A DNA stretch of 64,000 nucleotides, from NCBI GenBank assembly GCA_021401465.1, contig JADDMT010000079.1, positions 1 through 64,000 on the forward strand, written 5' to 3'. The notes under the pieces are model-generated. The model did not search any database, was not told where the DNA came from, and saw nothing but the letters and a program-made list of their open reading frames with translations. Position numbers and translations under genes: made by a program. Position 1 is the stretch's first letter. Each line of letters starts with the position of its first letter. This DNA comes from Teratosphaeria epicoccoides (taxonomy: Eukaryota > Ascomycota > Dothideomycetes > Mycosphaerellales > Teratosphaeriaceae). Shown here piece by piece: positions 12,461-23,319 of this stretch.

Positions 12461-14032
12461 ATGTCTGCGGGTCTGTACTAGAGCTCCTTCTTCTTTAATT
12501 AATTAATCAAGATCAATCAACCTGTCTTAGCTATAATAGCTCATGTGCTACAGACTAAGTTTGACGCTACTTGCTCTGCCCGCGATCGTCGCTCGTGTCG
12601 ACAATGCCTTAATAACCTTAGTAGCTAAGCTGCACACATCTCTCCTCCGCGTGTTAGTAAGGCGTCCCCTACCCGCGAGGTATGCGTGACTAGTACTAAC
12701 TGAAGCGTAGCTAAGATCTGCGTCGGCGGGTTTAATAAGGGCAGTGTCTACCGTAATTGTGTCAACTGTAATGGCAAGCATCAAAAATGCTAAGACCTCC
12801 CTGAAGAGGTGTATGGCGAGTACAACTAGCTCTGCCGTAACATCGATGACTTCTAGAGTACGCGCGACGAGGGGATTGCCGAAGGTACTCTAACCATGAA
12901 CAGGCTACAGGCTAAGTACCGCGAGGCACTCGCCTACCTGCTCGGCGCCCTCTCGTGCTTCACCGCGACTACTAACCGTTCTTATAGCGGTGTTTACTTC
13001 GACTCTCTGCTAACAGGCGAAAACGTTTGTCTAGGTCTAATCGCAGACTTAGTCTAGAAGATCTTGAAGGTGCTAACTATTAGGGTCGAGACCTTCGCCA
13101 TAGTACGCTTATAGTGCGGGTACCCTATAAGTATAAATGCTGACTTTCTCCGCTAGGCTAACGTTAGCGTCGAGAAATATCCGACTAGCTGTTAGCGTTA
13201 GCAACTCGGGGCCCTTGCCTCTATTAACGATGACTTTAAGACGCGGATGATCCGCAAGAAGGTCATCAAGCAATTCACCGCTCCCGCCGCTAAGGCTACG
13301 CCCTAGCGCCGTACCGAGAGACAGCCTGCCTCTAAGCCGGTCCCGAGGACTAAGCCGTAAGTTACTTACTCGAATCCTGTCGCGTGCGTATAGCTAACAC
13401 ATTGTAGCGCCGCTGCCTACGCCGCCTCGACGCTACTGTCTAAGAAGAAGAAGAGGGCTAGGGCCGAAATTGAGGTCAGCGACGAGGAAGCCGAGCCTTC
13501 CCCGCTTGCGACCTATACTGCGTCCGTCAAGACGCTAAGGTACAAGCCTCTAGGCCAGATCTTTGAGGATGAGGAGGATGACGACGTCTAGGATACCTTC
13601 GGTCCTGACGTAATCCCTTCGCGCTGTAGTGTCACTACACTAGTTGCGCCTAAGGGAGACACTAAGTCCGATGATGTAGTCGACACTCGTGTCAAGAAGC
13701 GCAAGATGATCTCGAGGGCCGAGCGCGACAGCCGCAAGCGCGCTCGAGTCTCTTCGCCTTCTGATGCTAAGGATGAGGTAGTCATTGCGACTAGGCGTAG
13801 TAAGGGTGTCGCTAGTTCTCCGGCTACTATAGGCTCCGAAGACAAGCTCCCTTGTAACCTACTAAAGAAGAAGATGCCGGCCTCTCTTCGTGGCGTTGCT
13901 ACCCCCGTTACTCATAGTCGCTTCAGGGTGTTTAGTAGACCCCGTGCGGGTAGGTAGTCCCTAGCGGACCGTAACAAGAAAGACTCTCCTGCTTCGGGTT
14001 CGGTTAGGAAGCCCCTAACTAGTAGTCGCTAA
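12461..14032 (+). pseudogene. Antisense Cys-rich ORF of copy B (about 523 codons), decayed
   Basis: From an ATG at 12,461 to a TAA at 14,030-14,032 one frame reads as protein through roughly fifteen stops, mainly TAG. It lies on the strand opposite gag-pol, just before the 3' LTR. The first 120 codons hold a Cys cluster, including CRQC and CVNCNGKHQKC. The second half is charged, with KKKKR and acidic EDEEDDDD runs. Open pieces survive (for example 13,706-13,957). A basal-promoter-like TATAAAA lies at about 12,372. The shared position, orientation and Cys-rich start suggest the same kind of accessory gene as in element C, but the protein is three times longer and homology is unproven. Function unknown. 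Confidence 0.62.
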
Positions 14033-14039
14033 GCATTAG

Positions 14040-17000
14040 CTACGAAGCTAATCCGAGCATGTCTCTTGTTCTTCTTAGGTTTATTCTAGGTATGCCTTTA
14101 GGCATCAATGATGTATAAGTAGGGTGTTTGCTTCTCGTTGTTACTTCGCGCGTTATACACTACATATACGTGTTAAGAATCCTGCTCCGGAACCCTCATC
14201 TTCCTACGAATCGACCTTCTTAAGCCCTGCTTAAGCCTCCTCCGCTCTTCGAATTCACGAATAGCTTCCGGAGCGTTCTTACAGTCTTCGGCTAGAACCT
14301 ATTGTGTGTACTTAGGTAGGTATCCTTTCTACTTCACTAGATAGTACGTTGCGCCCTTACGCCGCATACTGTCCTTAATACTCTCGACTTCCTACTCTTC
14401 GTTCTCTTCTGCTACTAGCATCGGGTCTGCGGGCTCTTCGCCCTCGCGCTATACCCATGGTTTGAGTAGAGATACGTAGAAGACGTCGTGTACACGATAC
14501 GACGATAGCAACGATAGCTAGTACGACTGCGAGCCTATCGCGTCGCGTATCTGGAAGGGTCTGACGAACCTTGGCGTCATCTTCTTGCTTGGAAGTTTCA
14601 GCTTAAGATTCTTCGTTAACAGTAACACCTTCGTACTAACTGCGTACTACATCGGTTTAGCATAGGCGTTATTATGTTTAATCTGGGATTCTGAGGCCTT
14701 TTTCTAGTGTTCTATTAGCACTGAATGTACCTCGCGTATACGCCGCGCTGATTCCGTAGCGGCTAGCACCCTCTCCTCAGAAGACTCGTCCTAAGGCGGT
14801 TCTAGGTGTATTTCTAGATTAAAGCCATAAAGAATCTGAAATGGCGACATGCGCATAGTAGCATGCACACTGTTATTGACTACAAATTCCGCCATAGGAA
14901 TTGCGTCGGCCTAGGCATCCTAGTTCTTAGCGTAGTAGCACTAAAGGTACTACTTAAGAGTCTAGTTCATACGTTTAGTCTGACCATTAGTCTATAGATA
15001 GAATGCTGTACTTAGGCGGTGCTTAACACGCGCCTTAAACACAAATTCTTGCTAGTATTTACTAGTGAAGACAGAACCTCGATCCGATAGGATACTTCAG
15101 GGGACACTAAAGCGCTATACAACTTCGTCGCGAAGTAGCCGCGCAAGCTCGCCGCTTGTGCACCTTTTCGTGCATAGGATGAAGACATTTATCTTCGAGT
15201 ATCAGTCGACTACTACAAGGACAGCATTAACTACATCGCCTTTCTACTTTGCTAGCAGCAAATCAGTAATGAAATCCATGGCTAAGTCTTGCTATAGTCT
15301 CTCTGGCAGTAGGAGCGCCTAAGCATCGCCGTAGGGGCGATAGCGCCGAGATTTGCTGATCTAGTATGTCTAGCAGGATTTGACATAGTCAGAGACATCC
15401 TGTTCTAGCGTAGGCTACTAGTATTTGCGTCCGAGAAGTGCCTTCGTCTTCTCTACGCCAAAATAGCCCGCGAGTTCATTGTCATGATGAATACAGAGGA
15501 GCTGCGAACAGAGTACGCGGTTAGCAGGTACGTAGAGCCTATTGTCAAAGTACCACAAGTCGCCTGACTTAGTCTAGTACTTCAGACCGCCTGCGGTGTC
15601 CTAGAGGGCTACACCCTCATTAATTAACTCTGGTTCTCGCTCTTGCAATCGCTGAATAAGTCTCGAGACTTCTTCAAAGGGTTCTTTAGACATCGCATGC
15701 TCACCGCATGTGAGCCGGTTAACTACTACACGGATCGAGCTAGACATGGTTACTACAGCTGCTAGATAGGGGGGTTCGTTACTAGCGGAGGCCGTGAGGC
15801 CCTATTAGACCTGCAGTCGACCTACAAGAGGAGCTAACGACAGATCGCTACCCTAAACTACAAGCTTCGTTTGCAGCGTAAGGAGAAGCTGTCGGTTACC
15901 CTCTTCCCTAGTGTTGTAGTCCGGTCGTCGCGAAGGACTGTCAGCCGGATTCGTCTTTCTAGAACGATGCTAGATAACGAAGTCAAAGCTAGTAAGGAAA
16001 GTCGCCTACCTTGCTTGCTGACTACTTAGCTGCTTCACGCCCATGAAGCCGCGAAGGTTGTTATAGTTAGTAAGCACCTTAATAGGGTGCGCTGCGCCTT
16101 CGAGGTAGTGTCGGTACTCCTTGAAGCTGTCAACAATAGCCAAAAGTTCTTAGTCGTGAGTCTCATAGTTGAGCTTAGCGCCCTGCATCTTCCGCGACTA
16201 GAAGGCAATCGGGTACTAACGCGTACTGCCTTCATGCGACTAGAGCTGCGATATAATTGCGGCTATTGCGAATTTTGAAGTATCGGTCTCTATCCGGATC
16301 TTCGCAGCAGGGTCAAAGTGCCGAAGTATAGGCGTAGTTTGAAAAGCTGCTTTAAGTTTAGAGAAGGCCTTACTCTAAGCCTCCTCCTAAGGCACTTTCC
16401 CTGGCTTTTTTCCTCGAACCGCGCCCTTTGCGAGGGCCGTGAGGGGAGCCACGATCTTCGAGTAAGATCGTATGAATCTGCGATAGAAGTTAGTAAATCC
16501 TAGGAACACCTGTACTTCTCGGAGGGTAGTTAGCTACAGCTACTCCGCGATTGCAGACACCCTTTAGTCATCTATGATGACTCCTTCTGTAGAGACGATG
16601 TATCCGAGAAACTCAATCCTATCCGTTAGGAATAAGCACTTCTTTAGGTTTGCGTATAGAGCGAACTTGCGGAGCCATTCGAGCACTATACTTAGATGCC
16701 AAATATGCTCCTCCTTCGAGTCGGAATAGACTAGTATATCGTCTAAATATACTACGTAGCAGGTGTTAACGAGGCCGGCTAGGGCCTAGTTAATATACGC
16801 TTAGAACGTTGCTAGTGCGTTAGTTAAGCCGAACGGCATCACTATATACTCGAAGTGTCCGTACTACGTTCGGAATGCAGTCTTCTACTTGTCGCCCTTT
16901 CGGATCAGTATCTAGTAGTAGGCGTCCTTCAAGTCGATAGACGAGAAGATGGCGGCGCGACTAAGGCGGTCAAGCGTCTCGCTAATAAGTGGTAGGGGGC

Positions 17001-19150
17001 AGCGGTTCTTCTAGGTTACCGCGTTAAGGCCCCTATAGTTAACGTATAGGCGGAGCGTGTTGTCCTTCTTCAGGACGAACATAACTAACGCTCTAGCCTC
17101 GCTGTCGCTTCGTCAGATCCACGCGTTCCTTTGCGCCTTGTAGAGATAGTCTCGAAGTGTTTCGAGCTACGATTCTAACATGGGGTACAGAGGTCGATGC
17201 GGAGGGTTGTAGCCCTCCTTAAGGTTAATCGCATGTTCCGCGTCTAGGGCCTAGGCATAGGCCGCAGCCTCTACGTCGAAAATATCGGCGTATTCCTCTA
17301 ACTCAGGCAGAAGGGTAACGTCCTCCTTGACGTTCCGTATGCGGATCGCATAAACGCATTAGACCTTCTTCATGTCCCTGTAGAAGCTACGTGCGTCACG
17401 TATCTGCACTACAGGAACTTCGCCTATAGAGCCATAGAACTAGTTGTCAGTAGCTCTATCAACAACGACTCCCTGCTTATGGCGCTAAGGGCGGCCGAGT
17501 AGGAGCTCCTTATTAGGAACGTCTTCGGCGTAGAAGACTTTGTTAGTCTCGCGCACTTCTCCCGAGGAGTCCGCGAGTTAGAGGCGCACGTTATACGCGC
17601 CTCGAGCCGCTACGCCTTCGCCCTAAAAGGACTTCATGGTAGGCAGCAGGGCTCCTAGGATCGGCTTTAAACCGAGCCGTACGATTACCCTCTAGGGTAT
17701 CATGTTAACCTCCGCAAGGTCATCTAACATACAGTCTACTAGCTCGAGCGAGCCGTTAACTCGGACCGTACCGGATAGGCGCCAGGCAGGCCACGAGTCT
17801 ACACTATTAGTGACAGACAGCTTAGATACCCGCGGTAGCCATTCGGTTGTCTTAGGCTTGTCCTTCTTTCGCCTCCCCTCTAGGGAGGTTTCGGACACCT
17901 TGCTTACCTTCTTCCTACTACTTCGTTTAGGATAGCGAGCCGCCTAGTAGTCCCTCGCTCTACAGATGTGGCAGCTACTCGGAGGCTTCTCGCTACCGTC
18001 TTTTAGCTCAGAGGGCTTGCTCCTCTAGAATGAACTACCGCGTTAGACGTAGCCCCTAGGGCGCTTGTAATAGCGGCCCTTTAGTAGGTCCTCAGGGCTT
18101 AGACGCTTATTATCCTTGCCGCCCGATTTTCTATTTCGCTTTAAGGTGATCTCTATACGTGTCGCAAGGGACACGAGGTCTTGCCGAGTTGTTAGAAGTT
18201 CATGAAAAGTCATGATCATGTTCTAAAGATTGTCATTAAGTTTGACAAGTAGGTGCCGCATGCGTTACGTCTTAGTATAGGGTAGCATCTGTCTCTCGAG
18301 CGTAGCGAGGTAGGTAGCGAAGCTAGAGGTTGTTTGTCCCTTCCCCTGCTTAGCCTTCTTATACTCGACAGACATAGTAAGGGCGTAGTTCCCTGGATCC
18401 TCGACCTAGTTAACACAGAACTAGCAAAAGTCTGCCTATGTATACGTTCTATTATGGACCTATATAAGGTCATACTGCTTATGCTAATTATTGCGAGGTT
18501 CTTTATCCTCTTTAAGCTACATTACACTAAAGGCGACTCGTTTGCCCTCTATAGAATATCCGCGTAGGTTAAGCATGAAAACTACCTTACATGCCTGTAA
18601 GAAAGTTCGAGCCTCCTTTAAGGTGTCTCCCTTAAACGGCTTCTAGTTACGTGCATTACGACTACCTCCTAGTTAGCCTACTATAGCCCTGAATTCAGGC
18701 ACTAGATTCACAGGCATACGCGGAGGGTCTGCGCCTGCTAGTACGTTGTCTTTATAGGTCCCTAGCGTAAAATCTTGCTAGATTTCTTCGTCTGCTAGTT
18801 CATTAGTACTACTTATAGCGACGTCTTCGTCGTCCTCGCTGTCGTCGCTACTAGAAGCAGTGCGGCTCTAGCTCTAGTTTTTAAGGCAGTTTATAACCTA
18901 ATTAACAATCATGGCTACAAGGGCTAGGTCGATAGTTAGGGTTAGCTGCGGTCTCTATGTAGGGGGCCGATTACCTTATCCGCTACGTAATTAGCCTCTA
19001 GCAGAACTGTCGCTTAATATAGTGTCGCTCGTAGGGGGTACTTCTACAGGCTAGTTACTTAGGCTAGCTTCGCCATTATAGGCGCTTAGGATAGTGCTTA
19101 CTACGCGTTAGTTACAAGTACGTAGTACTCTAGACATATCGTAGTATTCT
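14040..19150 (-). pseudogene. Decayed gag-pol of copy B (chromovirus, minus strand)
   Basis: Read on the minus strand from 19,150 down. The gag lies at about 18,900-18,000. A damaged zinc knuckle at about 17,955-17,990 has Cys and His codons changed to Tyr, as RIP would do. A protease piece sits in the 68-codon frame at 17,692-17,898, followed by RT with YLDDILVYS at 16,721-16,755. The integrase includes MAEFAVNN near 14,871-14,894, and a chromodomain at about 14,260-14,420 keeps YYLVK and KGY. Stops are frequent throughout. The order of domains and the C-terminal chromodomain identify a chromovirus distinct from element C. Confidence 0.85.
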
Positions 19151-19186
19151 CTGCTAGACTGCAAAGTAGGGGGGAGAAAGCAGAAC

Positions 19187-19546
19187 TAATATAGATATAT
19201 ATGCTATATAATATGAAAATATCTCGTAGTATGACAGAGTAATCCGACCTTTTAATAGGTACAAGATAGCGCTGCTTTCTGCTTATCGCAGAGGTAGCGC
19301 TAGAGGTGCTTATAACCCCTAATGCCCCTTAATTAGGGAAAGCATGTCTGAGCCTATCCCCGTAGGGGTATCGTAGGGTTAGCGACATAGGGGCATCCTA
19401 CGTTAACTATTAATCCTACTTAGACGACATACGAGCTAACGTATGTACGAAGGACCCCCTTGCTATGTGTAGCAGGGTCACTACATGCTAAGGGTAGACA
19501 TCGGAACCCATGCGGCTCTAATAGCCCCCTAGTATTAACCGTATTA
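19187..19546 (-). repeat. Distal LTR of the composite (A-type sequence, 5' LTR for copy B)
   Basis: 360 bp from TAATATAG to CCGTATTA. Its sequence groups with the LTR at 603, not with the LTR of copy B at 11,378, although it now bounds copy B. It is followed by CCTTA, matching 598-602. This is what a crossover between the LTRs of B and A would leave. Confidence 0.9.
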
Positions 19547-19551
19547 CCTTA

Positions 19552-20610
19552 GTCGCTAGCTGTAGCCGCTACCCTCGCTACGAATTAAGCCTCTTGCTAA
19601 TCGCCTAGCTCCTCTGCGTCTAGACAACAGTCTTTACCTACGTCCCTACAAGCTTCTTGTAACAGCTAAAAGTAAGCATTAGCTAGATCTAGTGTCTTAA
19701 GACCCCTGTTACTCTAGATTATTTAAGGCACTATTAAGAACTCCTGCATACATTAAGAGTATTATGTAAGGACGCTTAGCTTTATGCGTCTAATAATGCT
19801 AACGTAGATCTACATGATATTACGAGACTACATGTTAATAGTAGCGTAAATGCTAATTCTAAACATCTCTATCTTGTAATAGGCGTTAATTAACTAGCCC
19901 TAGTTTAGTCTAGGAGCTTAAAGGACACTATGCTTTACCCTTAAAGGACGACTACACTCTTGAAAGCCCCGGGGGTTAACACTCCATGCGGCTTAGAAAA
20001 GGCGATTACTATTATAATTAAGTAGTAAGTATACTATAATTAGACTATAAGTGTCCTTACTATCTAACTATCCTATACGTATGTCGAAAGTGCATGTATA
20101 GGTTCTCCCTACTATAATGCAGAGTATTACCTTTGTCATACTTACTACGTAATAGTAGTATAAGTTACTACTCTTCCCTTTCCCCTTCCTCTTAATTAAG
20201 CTTCTTCTTATAGCTAAGGGTAATATGTCGCTACTATAACGTTCTGCGGCTTATGTCATATCCATTTGTAGACAATACATCTAGTATCTCCTTAGACCGC
20301 TAGCACTAGTGTTAGTACTCTATAAGGTAGTTAACCTTTACTATAACTTCGCCTCTAATATAAGGTACATATTTGTAGAAGCCCTAATCATCGAGCCGCC
20401 TTGCGAGGCAACTGCGACTAATAATCGTCTGTTCTTCCCGCATGATAGTCTCCTAGATATTAACATAGTAGACACTAATAGCTATAGCTTGCTATACATA
20501 CTTGTGCTAGTATAGCTAGTCGATTACCTGAGGTAGCATGGTGAAAACAACAACGATATTAGTGCTGATAGATTATTGTTAATAGGTATATAGGCCTATA
20601 TATAGGTGTT
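19552..20610. other. RIP-affected relic DNA, no recognisable gene
   Basis: TA-rich, stop-rich sequence continues to about 20,600 and then ends sharply. It does not match either element family in the window and contains no readable domain. It may be an older repeat or unique DNA caught by spreading of RIP from the element. The composition step at about 20,600 marks the edge of the repeat block. Confidence 0.5.
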
Positions 20611-20654
20611 AGAATGTCGATTCTTGATGTGGCCGTAAGCCAAGAACACCGCTC

Positions 20655-20849
20655 ATGTGGAATTGGCACATTTGGACCGCCGTCCACGGCCTGCCGAAGC
20701 CGGTATCTCAAGCTTTTGTTGTTGCTCCGGACGAGCCGGATGAGCATGACGAGCTGGAGGAGGGCGACGGATTTTTTACGATTTGGAAGAATATGTGTTG
20801 GAAGATGCGTAAGTTGGTCGAGGATGAGAATGAAGAAGATTGGCTCTGA
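20655..20849 (+). CDS. Short acidic ORF at the repeat boundary (64 aa, doubtful)
   Basis: A 64-codon frame begins just outside the RIP-affected block, with a Trp-rich start and an acidic tail ending EDENEEDWL. An in-frame TGA lies 14 codons upstream, so it does not extend left. The opposite strand is open over the same bases. It could be the surviving last exon of a gene truncated by transposon insertion, or chance. I recognise no family. Confidence 0.2.
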   Translation: MWNWHIWTAVHGLPKPVSQAFVVAPDEPDEHDELEEGDGFFTIWKNMCWKMRKLVEDENEEDWL

Positions 20850-22358
20850 TCGATCCTCCCGAGAATGTGTGACATCCTGCGATCACTCACATTGCATACC
20901 TTCGTTCTGTACATCAGCATCAAGCGGCATGATTTCAGGGTACTAGTGTGAGATTGTGATCGCAAATTCGCGGCGGTTTCTTAGGAAGAATAGATGATAA
21001 GGTATGAGCGTTCTGTAAGTGTACAGTTGGGGAGACTAAAGTGATGTCAATGTCTTGAGATGGACACCGGGTTAGCTACAGGATCTACACTTCATTCTGC
21101 AAGTCATCACTGCTGTTAGTCATTTGAGGTCCGAATATTGCTGACGAAAGAATGGGTGTTGTTTACAGAGTAGAAGCATTAAAACAATCGGTTGCTAAGA
21201 GTCAACACACGAGGTTCAAATCTGGACATTGCAAGCAGTGAATAGTGTCATCAGTCAATTTCCTCGGATCAGCAGGCAACAAACTCGTCAGAAAGCTGTC
21301 CAATCTGCCAACTAGTGGTTGAGACTGTCAACCACCAGCCCCCCAGTGTCAAATAGCAGGCAGTCAATCCAAACAATCAACAGACTGATCGACTAATGGA
21401 AACGCTGACTTTGTTCTGTGATTCCCATCCCCTGTGCCTACATCCGGCCACCTGGCTCAACAAAGGCGTGATGACTCACATCATACAAGGCTCGGGGCTG
21501 CATGATGAGTGTGTACAAACGACGCGAACTATGGGGACACAGTCGGCGGAGAATGCTCGGTGCTACAATCATGCACGGAATAAAGCTGGAGCAGAAAAGG
21601 GACGGCATTGCAAGTGGTTGCAGCGTATCGCGGCTCACGATGCAGGTGGTCGGTTGCAGGACTATCGGCTTGGAGGCAAGGTGGGAAGACCGGTACAGCA
21701 GCAGCGTCTGCAGGATGGAAGGCCTGTGGCTTGTAGATGTGAAGGAGAGCTGCCGGACAATCCTATGGCACCAGCTGGAGCTGCGTTTGCGGTGCCGAGT
21801 GCATACTGGGGTATGGCAGGTGAAGGCTATGTCAGTGCTGTGAGACCAGATCCTGCCCATGATCCGGGTGTTTGATTCAAGCCGCTTGCTTATTTACTGG
21901 AGAGTTTGCGGCAGTGGAAGGTGCGGCCGAAGAAGTTGGAGCTGTCGCGGCCGATATTTTGATATCTTGAAGTATAGTCACGGCGAAAGATACAGCCTCC
22001 ACAGTACCATCCATTGTTATGAGCTGTTGCCTGTGATCCAGGCAGCTCGAAGTATGGCGTCCGGAAAGTTTCATGCGCCGCGCAGTCCTGATGATGGCGC
22101 CCATTCACTTTGACAGCCAGTCAAGGTGTACTCCAAGTTTATTTGCCGTTGGCTGACATCGCAGTAAGTCCCGCACTTTCATCTGACGTTCAGGTTGAAA
22201 TGTCAAAATCACGCAACGGAGAGAGCCAGCTGTCTGAGTCGGTCAGCCAATTCGTCGTCGATGACTTGACGTTTGGGAGGACCTGTTGCACTGCGCTGGC
22301 CTGCGAGCCTTCGATCTCCAAGAAGGGTCATGTTATTCGTGCAAGGATTCGGTGCACC
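20850..22358. other. 1.5-kb stretch without a supported gene
   Basis: Several overlapping open frames (up to 159 codons at 21,396-21,875, with an equally long one opposite) exist, but none reads like protein and all three frames are open at once, as expected by chance in GC-balanced DNA. Nothing else is evident. Confidence 0.5.
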
Positions 22359-22976
22359 TCATCTCATCCAGCTCAATTTTCCATTCTCCACGCTCGCGCT
22401 CACCGCCGCCTGCTCGCCATTGCCATCTTGCTCCCACGGCTTCTTTCGTCGCCCAACAGTACGACTACTCGCCTGCCCTTCCAGAATGGTGTCAGGAATG
22501 TCTTTGATACCGGGAATCGGCTTGCCTTCTGAAATCATGTCACAGATTTCTGCGAAGCTAGCCGGCTTCGGCGCATCGCCCATGCCACCGGCGCCTTGGC
22601 CGCCGCCACTGGATTGCGTCTCAGCCGGCGTTAGAGCGGCTACAGAAGTTTGGTCAGTGTAGCCAGAGTCTATGTCGTTGTCCAGTGATGGCTGGGAGGC
22701 ATTCCCGTGGGCGAGAGCTGTTGCAGTCGAGTTCCCATTGTCAAGCCAAGCTTTGTAGCTCTGGTAGTCTACTGGTGTTCCGGCTTTGCGGGTGTAATAA
22801 TAGCATTTCGCTCGTGTTGTGATACGGCTCCGCTGCTCTGGATCTGTGACGTTGTCGCCAAGTATGGCGCGCAGACCGCCTTGGAACTCTTCATCTGTAT
22901 CCCACGGGTATGCGTCGAGTTGACGGAAAAGGTAGGCTTGGTCGTCAAGGCCCGAGGATGCTTGCTGCGTTGCCAT
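22359..22976 (-). CDS. KPWE-motif peroxin, PEX39/C6orf226-like
   Basis: A 205-residue single-exon protein. Residues 12-40 (from AYLFRQLDAYPWDTDEEF) look like the small helical domain found at the N-terminus of fungal PEX14-like/KPWE proteins. A Ser/Gly-rich linker follows. Residues 141-182 hold the diagnostic block: FAEICDMISEGKPIPGI, then IPDTILEG, a basic RRK stretch and KPWE at 179-182. In human and yeast PEX39 the KPWE-type motif binds the PTS2 receptor PEX7 and assists PTS2 protein import into peroxisomes, so a cytosolic or peroxisome-associated import role is likely. The start ATG is preceded by no other in-frame Met. The gene is divergent from the Scd6 homologue, with 343 bp between start codons. 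Family assignment rests on motif recognition only. Confidence 0.75.
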   Translation of the reverse strand: MATQQASSGLDDQAYLFRQLDAYPWDTDEEFQGGLRAILGDNVTDPEQRSRITTRAKCYYYTRKAGTPVDYQSYKAWLDNGNSTATALAHGNASQPSLDNDIDSGYTDQTSVAALTPAETQSSGGGQGAGGMGDAPKPASFAEICDMISEGKPIPGIKDIPDTILEGQASSRTVGRRKKPWEQDGNGEQAAVSASVENGKLSWMR

Positions 22977-23319
22977 GATTGCTGGTCAACGCACACAACG
23001 TTGGACTATCCTGGGATGAGCTGATGAGCCTCGCGCGCCTTCTTCAACGGGCAAGCGAGTCTAATCACGTGCTCGCCGGGTGAAGTGAAATCAGCGACGT
23101 GAGGCTTGACCACGTCGTCCCGCGACTTTTGCCGGTCTTGGCGTGTCTGAGCTGGAGCTTCCAAGTTCTTTCTGAATCGCCTGGCGCGCTGCTTCAATGC
23201 CAGCAATCAACAATCAACAATCACAAGCCAGAGTCTGAGTCATCCCCTTTTCTTTTGTTCTCCGCTATTACCTCCCGTCTGCTGCTGCAATACAAGACAG
23301 TGCATACCCTACCGCCAGG

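Larger units (their letters stand above)
603..19546 (-). mobile_element. Composite Ty3/Gypsy chromovirus insertion, family 1 (copies A and B), RIP-decayed
   Basis: The layout is LTR (603-962), partial interior of A (963-2634 and 9564-11,377, split by element C), LTR (11,378-11,737), full interior of B (11,738-19,186), LTR (19,187-19,546). All three LTRs are 360 bp. Coding direction is minus: the purine-rich tract complementary to 11,738-11,751 abuts the LTR there, as expected of a polypurine tract next to a 3' LTR, and RT and chromodomain motifs read on the minus strand. Copy A lacks everything upstream of the integrase region. The simplest history is insertion of B into A in the same orientation, followed by recombination between the right LTR of B and the distal LTR of A. 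The element cannot be autonomous, because every frame is full of stops. Confidence 0.88.
598..19551. repeat. 5-bp target-site duplication CCTTA flanking the composite family-1 insertion
   Basis: CCTTA occurs at 598-602, directly before the LTR at 603, and again at 19,547-19,551, directly after the LTR ending at 19,546. The span given covers both copies and everything between. It shows that the outermost LTRs belong to a single original insertion (copy A), even though a third LTR lies in the middle. Confidence 0.8.

Noticed and set aside
1..20610. Possible reassigned TAG codon (many in-frame TAG read as sense)
   Set aside because: The same transitions hit LTRs and non-coding DNA, destroy Cys and His codons too, and normal genes in the window (for example ADK1 and the glycogen branching enzyme) use TAG as a real stop.
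21205..21235. tRNA-like GGTTCAAATC T-arm
   Set aside because: The flanking bases do not form a T-stem, and no acceptor or anticodon arm can be placed around it.
21396..21875. 159-codon plus-strand ORF and overlapping ORFs on both strands
   Set aside because: Several frames are open at once, no domain or splice structure is visible, and the residues look random.
22110..22662. Plus-strand ORFs of 129-140 codons
   Set aside because: They overlap the 3' part of the PEX39-like gene antisense and are shadows of its coding bias.
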